In this document: positions 7,935 through 16,035 of the stretch, piece by piece
Position numbering within the stretch: the stretch's first letter is position 1
How the letters are laid out: each line of letters starts with the position of its first letter
NCBI GenBank assembly: GCA_903839855.1
Contig: CAIMEB010000145.1
Span: forward strand, 1-37,873
From: an uncultured Methylococcaceae bacterium
GTDB lineage: Bacteria > Pseudomonadota > Gammaproteobacteria > Methylococcales > Methylomonadaceae
DNA length: 37,873 nt
Direction of reading: 5' to 3'
Made by a program: the position numbers and the translations under genes
Notes under the pieces: model-generated
What the model saw: only the letters and a program-made list of their open reading frames with translations
What the model was told of the DNA's origin: nothing
The model's database searches: none

Positions 7935-10508
7935 ATGGCTAAGTCTGAAATTGCCGATACAACGTTTAATTTGGATACAGCAATAGAACATGTTGCTCAT
8001 TGGTTACCCGCTCAGGGTCCTATCAAAGATTTTATTCATCATAACACCTTACATGCCGTTCAGAATCATACTTTTCATGAAGGCATCGCTATTGCCGCAA
8101 AAATTTTCGGGGCACGCAGTTACTTACCTCTGGCTGATTATCAAGCCTTATACCAGGAAGGCAGGATCAAACCCAAGGCAATTAGCTGGGCCATTGAACA
8201 GTCTGGATGCACCGATTTAGAACAGGAAAAACTTCGAAACTCACTATTCGAACAAGACCATACCAGCCACTACCCTCCGGTTTCGTTAGCCAATCATGGT
8301 ATTCGTAATGCCTGGCTAACCCATCTTGAATTTAACCTGAATGCTTTGGTACACCCTATCATCTTTAGGCTGTTAGGAAACTTTTTGGACCAAGGCATTA
8401 GCACCTGGAGCCTACCTAAAAGCGGAGAACATTTTTGGGACTGTATTGTTCGCTTAACCCAACACAGCTTGTTACCTCTGTATCCTTTAAATGGCCCCAT
8501 TGCCTATGAACTACTCTCTAAAAACCCAGATGAGGTGATTCAAACCTGTCTTGAGAAAATAGTCGGTGATGAACACCTTTATGAGCAATATTTACTGGAA
8601 ATGTTATTGGCTCACCCAGGCTGGTCTGGAATGGTACGTGTGATTGAACAAAATCCGAATATGCTACTGGCTCGTCGTGAGATTTCACTTAAAGAACTGA
8701 TTGCCGCGGAACTATTGATCGAACTCATGTTTTTGAATAAGAAATATGACACACCGTTTTCAAATGTTTCATCAATACCTTATAAACATAGCACGCCCTT
8801 ATTGAAACAGGGTTGGGTTAAACCCACCATTCCCTTACGCCTAAAAGTCTGGCATGAAGCCATGGAATGGTCATTGCATTCAGAACTGCTAATCGCTTTA
8901 AAAACCAAGCCTTCAAAACAAAACACAACCGCAAAAGCACAAACCGTAGTAGCTCAGGCACTCTTTTGTATCGATGATAGGGAATGTTCCTTAAGACGAC
9001 ATCTTGAAGAAATAAACCCGGCCATTGAAACGTTTGGTGCTGCCGGCTTTTTTGGTATCGACTTTTTTTATCAAGGTCTGGATGATGCCTACCCAGTTGC
9101 GCAATGTCCAAATATCATTATTCCTAAACATTTAATCAAAGAACTAAGCAGCACCCCTAAATCCAGCATAAAACCCAAAAAGAGTAATCTCACCAACATG
9201 CATTTCACTGCACACTCAATGTTTAGAGGTTGGCTTTATACGCAAACCGTAGGCATCGGTTATGCCGTAAAAATGGCCTGGGATGTTTTCAGACCTGGCT
9301 CAAAGCTACCCAACATCAGAGCATTAAGCGAAATCGAATCCCACTCACAACTTCATTTACTCAGAGAATCTGACGAACTAACCCCTGATGGTCATTTATT
9401 GGGTTTTTCATACCCCGAAATGGCAGATCGCTTAAGTGGCCTATTGCGCAATATTGGCTTGACCGAATACTTTGCTCCATTGGTGGTTGTGGTTGCTCAT
9501 GGTTCAAGCAGCGTCAACAACCCGCATTTTGCGGCTTATGATTGTGGTGCCTGTTCAGGAAAGCCCGGGGCACCTAATGCGCGTGCCTTTGCCTGGATGG
9601 CTAATAATGAGTCGGTACGCGCTATTTTGCGTGAGCGGGGCATTAATATTCCAGACGAGACCCGTTTTGTAGCTGCATTGCATAACACCAGTCGAGATGA
9701 AATCACCTATTTTGACCCACAATTACTGATAGAACACCCTGTTACTGAATGGACTGCATTTCAGGAAACCATGAGTCTGGCTCTCCAACGTAATGCCAGA
9801 GAACGCAGTCGCTGGTTCGAATTGGCACCTCAAGATCAAACCAATGAAATTGCCCATACACACGTTAAAAACCGTGCAAGCTCGATATTTGAACCCAGGC
9901 CAGAATATAACCACTCCAATAATCTATACGCCATTGTTGGCAGGCGCCAACTAACACGAGACCTGTTTATGGATCGAAGGGCGTTTCTACACTCCTACGA
10001 CCCACAAACCGATGCCCAGGGAGAAATTATGGCTAGAATACTTTCAGCGGTAATTCCTGTTTGCGGCGGTATCAATCTGGAATATTTGTTTTCTCGTATT
10101 GATAATGCCGTCTATGGTGCTGGCACTAAACTACCCCACAACGTTATCGGTTTACTCGGCGTGGCTAATGGTGTCGAAGGTGATTTACGAACTGGCTTAC
10201 CACATCAGATGATTGAAGTGCATCAACCTGCACGCTTGCTGATTGTCATTGAACAAACTTGCGATATTATCGATAAAACCATCGCCAAGCTGGCTGCTCA
10301 TCTTAAAGAGTGGTTAGATAATGAATGGGTGCGCGTTGTCTCTTGCCATCCCGATAGTCATCAACTTTTTCTTTATTCCGTCAGTGGCTGGAAACCTGTC
10401 ACCTTGCCAGATGATGAAGAAGCTCCGGTTTCTTCTAAATCTCAAGATATATTTGCCGGTAGAACGCAAACGATACCCGTACATCAATTTATTCGGAAGC
10501 AAGCATGA
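7935..10508 (+). CDS. dabA: DabA, DUF2309 inorganic-carbon uptake protein
   Basis: An 857-residue DUF2309/UPF0753 protein. Family knowledge: DabA is the beta-carbonic-anhydrase-like subunit of the DAB CO2/bicarbonate accumulation complex, working with the proton-channel-like membrane subunit DabB. The predicted zinc site is conserved: Cys345 and Asp347 in LFCIDDREC, His522 in VVAHGSSS, and Cys537 in YDCGACSG. These align with C351, D353, H524 and C539 as I recall them for Halothiobacillus DabA. The conserved N-terminal PAQGPIKDFIHHNTLH is present. It overlaps dabB by four bases (ATGA), so the two are translationally coupled. The ribosome-binding site is weak. Confidence 0.93.
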   Translation: MAKSEIADTTFNLDTAIEHVAHWLPAQGPIKDFIHHNTLHAVQNHTFHEGIAIAAKIFGARSYLPLADYQALYQEGRIKPKAISWAIEQSGCTDLEQEKLRNSLFEQDHTSHYPPVSLANHGIRNAWLTHLEFNLNALVHPIIFRLLGNFLDQGISTWSLPKSGEHFWDCIVRLTQHSLLPLYPLNGPIAYELLSKNPDEVIQTCLEKIVGDEHLYEQYLLEMLLAHPGWSGMVRVIEQNPNMLLARREISLKELIAAELLIELMFLNKKYDTPFSNVSSIPYKHSTPLLKQGWVKPTIPLRLKVWHEAMEWSLHSELLIALKTKPSKQNTTAKAQTVVAQALFCIDDRECSLRRHLEEINPAIETFGAAGFFGIDFFYQGLDDAYPVAQCPNIIIPKHLIKELSSTPKSSIKPKKSNLTNMHFTAHSMFRGWLYTQTVGIGYAVKMAWDVFRPGSKLPNIRALSEIESHSQLHLLRESDELTPDGHLLGFSYPEMADRLSGLLRNIGLTEYFAPLVVVVAHGSSSVNNPHFAAYDCGACSGKPGAPNARAFAWMANNESVRAILRERGINIPDETRFVAALHNTSRDEITYFDPQLLIEHPVTEWTAFQETMSLALQRNARERSRWFELAPQDQTNEIAHTHVKNRASSIFEPRPEYNHSNNLYAIVGRRQLTRDLFMDRRAFLHSYDPQTDAQGEIMARILSAVIPVCGGINLEYLFSRIDNAVYGAGTKLPHNVIGLLGVANGVEGDLRTGLPHQMIEVHQPARLLIVIEQTCDIIDKTIAKLAAHLKEWLDNEWVRVVSCHPDSHQLFLYSVSGWKPVTLPDDEEAPVSSKSQDIFAGRTQTIPVHQFIRKQA

Positions 10509-12406
10509 ACGCATTAATCTTAACCTGCTTGGGTTTACCCTTACTGGGTTTTTTATTGATTTTTATCTCCAAGCCAAACGAGAAAAAAATTGCCTTCATC
10601 AGCTACTGGTGTAGTCACGCTTTGGGACTCAGTATTATTATATTATTAGGCCTCTGGGCTAGTGCCGGTTTTCCAAATCATGAATACCAATGGCTAACCC
10701 TATATGAAACACATGATTATAGTTTTCCACTGTTATTTTATTTGGATAGAATCAGTGCCGTTTACCTGTTCTGCGCCTGGGCTATTTTTTCAATCATCGT
10801 AAAATATTGCCGTTACTATCTTCACAGAGAAGCGGGCTATAAACGCTTTTTTTTAACGATCTTTAGCTTCGTGTTTGGGCTTAATCTCGTGATTCTTTCA
10901 GGCTCTATCGACATTCTGTTTGCGGGCTGGGAAATTGTAGGGATCGCCTCATTTTTACTCATTGCCTTCTACCGACATAGAATACAACCGATAAGAAATT
11001 CCTTGAGAGCCTATACCATCTACCGGTTTTGTGACATTGGCTTGTTACTGGGCAGTTTGATGAGCCACTTATTGTTCCACGAAAGTCAGCATTTTAGTCA
11101 ATTGGTTAATATATTCAACAACCCTGCGATGCCACCAGCAAGCTACGGTTCCTTATGGTTAATTTCAACTTTGATATTGATTGCCGCTTCAGGCAAATCA
11201 GCACAATTTCCCTTCTGCTTTTGGCTACCGAGAGCCATGGAAGGACCCACACCTTCAAGCGCCATTTTTTATGGTGCCTTATCGGTACATTTAGGAGTTT
11301 TCTTATTACTGAGAACTGTCCCAATCTGGTCTTATAACTATGTCACGCGCTGGAGCGTTTTTAATATTGGCTTATTGACCGTTATCTTCGCCAGTATTTC
11401 AGAAAAGACCCAATCAAACATCAAAGGCAAAATTGCTTATGGTTCCATCACCCAAGTAGGTTTTATGTTTATGGAACTCGCACTGGGACTTGAGACTCTG
11501 GTATTGATCCATTTCCTGGGTAATGCTTTTTTACGCTGCTATCAACTGCTGGTTTCGCCTTCGATTGTCGTTCATCTACTGAGAGTTGAAGGCGCAACCG
11601 ATAGTGACTTTTATATTCAAAGCAACACAAAATTTCAGTTCCTGTCACCGTCGTTAAGAGCTCTACTTCCCGATATTATAAAAAACACCCTGTACGTGTT
11701 CTCCTTGCAAGAAGGATGTTTAGAGTTATTGGTTCGTTCAGTGCTTTGGACGCCGTTAAAACGGGCTGGCTCATTCATCAATGCGATGAAACTTACCCAG
11801 AAGCTCATTTATATTTTCGGGGTTTTCGGGTTGTTAGGGCTTGTTATTTTCGGGTTAGGACTGACAACTCAATATTTCGCCTATCCCGTATCAATTTTTA
11901 TGGTGATTGTGTCTTTAAGTGCTTTCAGTCAAAAACACAGCCCTTATAGTGTCTGGAATGCCATCGGTCTTAGCTCAATACTTGCAGGCCTGTCTGTTTG
12001 GTTTTTAAACCCTGCGGCATTATTTGACGTGCTTATATTTGCTAGTGGTATTGTGCCTGCTTGGGGATTGGGTATGTTTGCGCTAAACCGCCTACTTAAA
12101 AACAGCCACTTTTCAGATTCCCCCTTTGCCTATCGGGCGCTGTCTGAAACTCAACCTAAACGGTCATTACTGTTATTTTTAAGTTTCTTAGGTTTAGTAG
12201 GCTTCCCTATTTCACCTGCTTTCCTGGGTGAAGATCTTTTACTTTCTCATGCTAGCAGCGAAGGTACCTGGTTTGCACTACCCATCACGATTGCTTTTGT
12301 TATCAATGGAATCGCTGCCGCAAAAGTCTTCCAAAGACTCTGCCTGGGAAGTCCAAACGAGCTTAATGTAAACGTGATAGAGGAAAAAACGATCTATTTA
12401 GAATAA
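10505..12406 (+). CDS. dabB: DabB, NuoL/MrpA-like membrane subunit of the DAB complex
   Basis: A 633-residue polytopic protein of the proton-conducting membrane transporter family (NuoL/ND5-like). Recognisable core: LFAGWEIVGIASFLLIAFYRHR, then SGKSAQFPFCFWLPRAMEGPTPSSAIFYGALSVHLG, with the Glu and Lys used in proton translocation by this superfamily. It starts inside the dabA stop, and the absence of other complex I genes argues for DAB rather than NADH dehydrogenase. Family knowledge: couples cation flow down its gradient to DabA-driven CO2 hydration. No lesion is seen. The gene order dabA-dabB is the reverse of the dabB-dabA order I remember for Halothiobacillus. Confidence 0.88.
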   Translation: MNALILTCLGLPLLGFLLIFISKPNEKKIAFISYWCSHALGLSIIILLGLWASAGFPNHEYQWLTLYETHDYSFPLLFYLDRISAVYLFCAWAIFSIIVKYCRYYLHREAGYKRFFLTIFSFVFGLNLVILSGSIDILFAGWEIVGIASFLLIAFYRHRIQPIRNSLRAYTIYRFCDIGLLLGSLMSHLLFHESQHFSQLVNIFNNPAMPPASYGSLWLISTLILIAASGKSAQFPFCFWLPRAMEGPTPSSAIFYGALSVHLGVFLLLRTVPIWSYNYVTRWSVFNIGLLTVIFASISEKTQSNIKGKIAYGSITQVGFMFMELALGLETLVLIHFLGNAFLRCYQLLVSPSIVVHLLRVEGATDSDFYIQSNTKFQFLSPSLRALLPDIIKNTLYVFSLQEGCLELLVRSVLWTPLKRAGSFINAMKLTQKLIYIFGVFGLLGLVIFGLGLTTQYFAYPVSIFMVIVSLSAFSQKHSPYSVWNAIGLSSILAGLSVWFLNPAALFDVLIFASGIVPAWGLGMFALNRLLKNSHFSDSPFAYRALSETQPKRSLLLFLSFLGLVGFPISPAFLGEDLLLSHASSEGTWFALPITIAFVINGIAAAKVFQRLCLGSPNELNVNVIEEKTIYLE

Positions 12407-12543
12407 TCAGTTTCAATCAACTATCTTCAGCATCTATTTGTATGATCACTAGGTTAATAATGAATAGCTGTCTTTATTCTGATATGATCATCTCATTTTT
12501 ACGACAGTCACAGCTGTTTTGTTAACTATTAGGGGGTAATACT

Positions 12544-13029
12544 ATGAAAAATTTAGATAAATTTAAAGCGCTTGCTTATATTACATCTTTCACTTTACTA
12601 ACAGGCTGTCTGGGGCCGGGGGTTGGCACGGGTGTTCCGGGCGTTACTGGTTCCGCACCGGGCTTAACAGGCGTGGGTAATAGCCTCGTCAATAACCTAG
12701 AAAGTGCTTTGTTGCAGAATATGGTTAGCAGTGTTTTAAATGGTCAGATTGGCTCACAACTACCTGCTGCTGATCAAAGTTTTCGCTTACAACAATTCAA
12801 TAATGTATTGCAATCAGGCTCAATAACTCAACCTCAACAGTGGGTTAATCCTCAAACAGGCAGTGCAATACAGATCAACCCGATCGGACAGCAAAATTAT
12901 AATACGCAAACTCGGCAACAGTGCCAGAGCTTACAGGAAGCAGCAACTTTACCTAATGGACAGCAAATAACTGAAAATCGCATTGCCTGCCTAAACCCAC
13001 AAACAAACCAATGGGCTTTAGTACAATAG
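12544..13029 (+). CDS. Surface-antigen-like lipoprotein
   Basis: A 161-residue exported protein. A signal peptide ends in the lipobox LLTGC with Cys22 as the lipidated residue. It is followed by a Gly/Pro-rich stretch (LGPGVGTGVPGVTGSAPG) and a C-terminal domain (WVNPQTGSAIQINPIGQ, then CQSLQEAATLPNGQQITENRIACLNPQTNQWALV) resembling the small RT0821/17-kDa-type surface-antigen domain, with two cysteines that could pair. Start choice: ATG preceded by a strong gggggt ribosome-binding site. It is a single gene between dabB and ihfB (convergent with ihfB). Its role is unknown beyond an envelope location. Confidence 0.75.
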   Translation: MKNLDKFKALAYITSFTLLTGCLGPGVGTGVPGVTGSAPGLTGVGNSLVNNLESALLQNMVSSVLNGQIGSQLPAADQSFRLQQFNNVLQSGSITQPQQWVNPQTGSAIQINPIGQQNYNTQTRQQCQSLQEAATLPNGQQITENRIACLNPQTNQWALVQ

Positions 13030-13142
13030 TTTTTTCGACCTGTATCAATACGGTGATGAGTATGAGTCCACTTAATCTACTGATAGGATTTGGATTTTGA
13101 AGTTTCTGAAAGAATATCAGAGAACACTTGAGAATATTTGAG

Positions 13143-13168
13143 GAAAATCATTAAATAAACTGATTTTC
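13143..13168. terminator. Weak hairpin after the lipoprotein gene
   Basis: gaaaatca and tgattttc pair perfectly around a ten-base loop, about 115 bases past the lipoprotein stop. It is AT-rich with a short T stretch after it, so a poor terminator at best. Confidence 0.3.
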
Positions 13169-13187
13169 AGTTTAGAAGATAAATCAG

Positions 13188-13239
13188 GCAACAACAAGTA
13201 CTAAAAACTAATCTTACTTTTTTGTGGACTTGTTGTTGC
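13188..13239. terminator. Long-loop inverted repeat downstream of ihfB
   Basis: gcaacaacaagt (13188-13199) and acttgttgttgc (13228-13239) are perfect 12-base arms around a 28-base loop containing a T run. It lies 12 bases past the ihfB stop and between convergent genes, so it may act as a terminator for one or both. The loop is longer than usual. Confidence 0.45.
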
Positions 13240-13250
13240 ACTGTGGCGCA

Positions 13251-13556
13251 TTAATCCGTTATTTCGTACTCTTGACTAGCAGAATCGACTCTATCTCGCA
13301 ACTCCTTTCCTGGTTTGAAATGGGGCACGTACTTTTCAGCCAATGCAACAGATTCACCTGTTTTTGGATTCCGCCCCATACGTTGAGGACGTTTATGTAA
13401 CGAGAAACTGCCAAACCCTCTAACCTCAATTCTTTCACCAGTAGATAACGCATGATTCATTGCTTCAATAATGCATTTTACAGCTAACTCCACATCTTTA
13501 AGTGCAAGATGGGGTTGTCTCTTAGCAAGCGCTTCGATTAATTCTGATTTTGTCAC
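13251..13556 (-). CDS. ihfB: Integration host factor beta subunit
   Basis: A 101-residue HU/IHF-family protein. The beta-ribbon arm carries [10 protein letters not shown] (residues 61-70), with Pro64 as the residue expected to intercalate into DNA, and the flank [20 protein letters not shown] is diagnostic. Family knowledge: pairs with IhfA to bend DNA at specific sites in recombination, replication and transcription. It follows rpsA, the standard rpsA-ihfB (himD) arrangement, with a hairpin in the 64-base gap that may uncouple the two. Confidence 0.96.
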   Translation of the reverse strand: MTKSELIEALAKRQPHLALKDVELAVKCIIEAMNHALSTGERIEVRGFGSFSLHKRPQRMGRNPKTGESVALAEKYVPHFKPGKELRDRVDSASQEYEITD

Positions 13557-13583
13557 ATTCTATCCTGTGAAAAAGAAAAATCT

Positions 13584-13608
13584 GAGGGTATGCAAACGTC
13601 ATACCCTC
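13584..13608 (-). terminator. Intrinsic terminator or attenuator between rpsA and ihfB
   Basis: gagggtatg and cataccctc form a nine-base perfect stem around a seven-base loop. On the minus strand it is followed by agatttttcttttt, a good U tract. It sits 12 bases past the rpsA stop and 28 bases before the ihfB start, so it probably lowers ihfB readthrough. Confidence 0.75.
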
Positions 13609-13620
13609 TTTGTACAGTCC

Positions 13621-15282
13621 TTATTTTTCCAATTGTTTAAATAAGACAGCCATTGTGGGTGTACCGACTGATTGCTGAGAATGATCTTTAATTGAATGAG
13701 TTTCTTCTTCCAGGTCTTTGGCTTTTATTGACAATGAAATAGACTTGCTTTTCTTATCAACACCAATGAATTTAGCTTCCAGTTGATCACCCTCTTTTAA
13801 CAAAGTGCGTGCATCTTCAACGCGATCACGTTGAATTTCAGAAGCACGTAGGTAACCTTCAACGTTGTCAGCTAAAGTTACTATTGCACCCTTTGCATCC
13901 ACTTCTTTGATAGTGCCTTTAACGAAACTTCCTTTTTCATGCGTCGCTAAGAAGTTTTGGAAAGGATCTTGTTCAAGTTGTTTAATACCTAAAGAGATAC
14001 GTTCACGCTCAGAATCAACAGCCAGGATAACTGTTTCTAACTCGTCACCTTTTTTGAATTCACGAACGGATGCTTCGCCCTCATCTGCCCAAGAAATATC
14101 AGACATATGCACCAAACCATCAATACCGCCATCAAGACCAATGAAGATACCGAAATCAGTGATTGATTTGATTTTACCTGAGATCTTGTCGCCTTTGTTA
14201 TGAGTTGCTGCAAATTCATCCCATGGATTAGTTTTACATTGTTTCATACCTAAAGAAATACGACGACGTTCTTCGTCAATCTCAAGAACCATGACTTCAA
14301 CTTCGTCACCTAATTGAACCAATTTAGAGGGGTTAACATTTTTATTAGTCCAATCCATTTCAGAAACGTGAACTAAACCTTCAACACCTTCTTCAATTTC
14401 AACGAAACAACCGTAGTCAGTCAGGTTGTTTACTTTACCGAATACACGTGTACCGGCTGGGTACCGACGGGCAATGTTTTGCCATGGATCTTCACCCATT
14501 TGCTTCATGCCTAAAGACACACGGTTTTTGTCTTTGTCGTATTTCAGGACTTTAACTTTAATTTCTTGACCAATTTCTACACACTCAGACGGATGACGAA
14601 CGCGACGCCATGCCATGTCTGTAATATGTAACAGACCGTCAATACCACCTAGATCGATAAATGCGCCGTAATCGGTTAAGTTTTTAACTACACCCGTAAC
14701 GATTGCACCTTCTTCCAGTGTTTTGAGTAATTCTTCTCTTTCTGCACTGTATTCTTTCTCAACCACTGCACGACGTGACAGAACCACGTTGTTACGTTTT
14801 TGATCAATTTTGATAACTTTGAATTCAAGATCACGATTCTCAAGGAATGTAGTGTCTCTGATCGGACGAACGTCAACCAATGAACCCGGTAAGAAGGCAC
14901 GTAAAGCGCCAACAGAAACAGTGAAACCACCACGGACTTTTCCAGTGATACGACCAATAATAGTCGCTTCTTTTTCAAAGGCTGTTTCAAGTTCGAACCA
15001 AGCTTTGTTTTTCTTCGCTTTGTCTCTTGAAAGAAGGGTTGCACCCAAGCCATCTTCAAATAAATCCAGGGCAACTTCAACTTCATCGCCAATTGATACT
15101 TCTAATTCGCCATCGTTGTTTAAAAACTGCCATTTCGGAATGACGCCTTCTGACTTTGAATGTGTACTTACGATAACCATATCATTTTCGATATCGATAA
15201 CTGTACCAATCAACATGGCACCAGGACTCATTTTGGTCTTGGTTAAACTTTCTTCAAGTAACTCAGCAAAGCTTTCGCTCAT
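13621..15282 (-). CDS. rpsA: 30S ribosomal protein S1
   Basis: A 553-residue protein with six S1 (OB-fold) repeats, close to the 557 of E. coli. It binds mRNA and delivers it to the 30S subunit, and is usually autoregulated. I moved the start from the track's 15372 to the ATG at 15282 ([13 protein letters not shown]), because the 30 extra residues ([11 protein letters not shown]...) are non-conserved and overlap the upstream terminator. Repeat hallmarks include [55 protein letters not shown] and [28 protein letters not shown]. It follows cmk, the conserved order. Confidence 0.97.
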   Translation of the reverse strand: MSESFAELLEESLTKTKMSPGAMLIGTVIDIENDMVIVSTHSKSEGVIPKWQFLNNDGELEVSIGDEVEVALDLFEDGLGATLLSRDKAKKNKAWFELETAFEKEATIIGRITGKVRGGFTVSVGALRAFLPGSLVDVRPIRDTTFLENRDLEFKVIKIDQKRNNVVLSRRAVVEKEYSAEREELLKTLEEGAIVTGVVKNLTDYGAFIDLGGIDGLLHITDMAWRRVRHPSECVEIGQEIKVKVLKYDKDKNRVSLGMKQMGEDPWQNIARRYPAGTRVFGKVNNLTDYGCFVEIEEGVEGLVHVSEMDWTNKNVNPSKLVQLGDEVEVMVLEIDEERRRISLGMKQCKTNPWDEFAATHNKGDKISGKIKSITDFGIFIGLDGGIDGLVHMSDISWADEGEASVREFKKGDELETVILAVDSERERISLGIKQLEQDPFQNFLATHEKGSFVKGTIKEVDAKGAIVTLADNVEGYLRASEIQRDRVEDARTLLKEGDQLEAKFIGVDKKSKSISLSIKAKDLEEETHSIKDHSQQSVGTPTMAVLFKQLEK

Positions 15283-15297
15283 TTTATTATTTCCCAA

Positions 15298-15319
15298 GTT
15301 TGTCGAAACTCGAACAAAC
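15298..15319 (-). promoter_or_regulatory. rpsA leader hairpin next to the start site
   Basis: gtttgtcga and tcgaacaaac pair over nine bases with one bulge around a three-base loop, about 15 bases upstream of the rpsA ATG. S1 mRNAs in gammaproteobacteria have structured leaders that S1 uses for autocontrol. That this hairpin serves that role is inference. Confidence 0.4.
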
Positions 15320-15336
15320 CTTTTCTTTATCAAAGT

Positions 15337-15364
15337 TAAAAAAAACCACATCCAAATAATGTGG
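15337..15364 (-). terminator. Intrinsic terminator between cmk and rpsA
   Basis: On the minus strand ccacat and atgtgg pair around a seven-base loop and are followed directly by eight Ts. The short stem with a perfect U tract lies just after the cmk stop. rpsA probably has a promoter inside the 55-base gap or further up, with partial readthrough. Confidence 0.7.
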
Positions 15365-15378
15365 CCAGACAAAAACCC

Positions 15379-16035
15379 TTAACGGATTAAATTTAATACC
15401 TCTTCAACCACGGCATCGATAGTCATGTCGGAAGAGTCAATATAAAGCGCATCACTCGCCATGGCTAATGGAGCGGTTGTACGATCCATATCGCGGCGAT
15501 CACGTGCTTCAATCTCATTTATTATCTTTACTAGATTAGCATCAATTTCTTTTTCTATCAACTGTTTATACCGTCTTTGTGCTCTTTTTTCTGCACTTGC
15601 GGTTAAAAACACTTTATTTTCGGCCTCTGGAAATACCACTGTACCCATATCTCTACCGTCAGCGACTAATCCGGGTAACTGTTTAAAGTCTTGCTGCTTC
15701 TTTAATAAGACCTGCCTGACCTTAGGTAATGCCGCAATTTGAGAGGCAATTCCACCCGTCTGCTCAAGACCCAATTGATGAGTGATATCTTTACCATCAA
15801 GCTTAACGACTAATTCATCGCCACACTCAAACTCTAACACCAACCCCTCTGCTACTTTAACAATCTCATCAACTGCATTTAAGTCAACCGATGCCTTTTG
15901 TACTGCAATAGCTAAAGAACGATAAATAGAACCACTATCCAGATAATGCCAACCTAGTTTCTTGGCTATCAAGCGACTAACAGTGCCTTTACCGGCACCA
16001 CTAGGCCCATCAATGGTCAAAACAGGGATTGGCAT
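15379..16035 (-). CDS. cmk: Cytidylate kinase
   Basis: A 218-residue protein phosphorylating CMP and dCMP with ATP. P-loop GPSGAGKGT at residues 10-18, then LGWHYLDSGSIYRSLA, VADGRDMGTVVFPEAENKVFLTASAEKRAQRR and ARDRRDMDRTTAPL, all family hallmarks. The track's start at 16050 is a TTG. I prefer the ATG at 16035 because it gives the standard MPIPVLTIDGPSG start and overlaps the upstream aroA stop by one base (TAATG). Confidence 0.96.
   Translation of the reverse strand: MPIPVLTIDGPSGAGKGTVSRLIAKKLGWHYLDSGSIYRSLAIAVQKASVDLNAVDEIVKVAEGLVLEFECGDELVVKLDGKDITHQLGLEQTGGIASQIAALPKVRQVLLKKQQDFKQLPGLVADGRDMGTVVFPEAENKVFLTASAEKRAQRRYKQLIEKEIDANLVKIINEIEARDRRDMDRTTAPLAMASDALYIDSSDMTIDAVVEEVLNLIR

Noticed and set aside
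10505-12406. dabB as part of a respiratory complex I operon
   Set aside because: No other nuo genes are nearby, and it overlaps a DUF2309 gene, which is the DAB arrangement.
15283-15372. 30-residue N-terminal extension of RpsA in the ORF track
   Set aside because: Overlaps the cmk-rpsA terminator hairpin and is unlike any S1 N-terminus. The ATG at 15282 starts the conserved protein.
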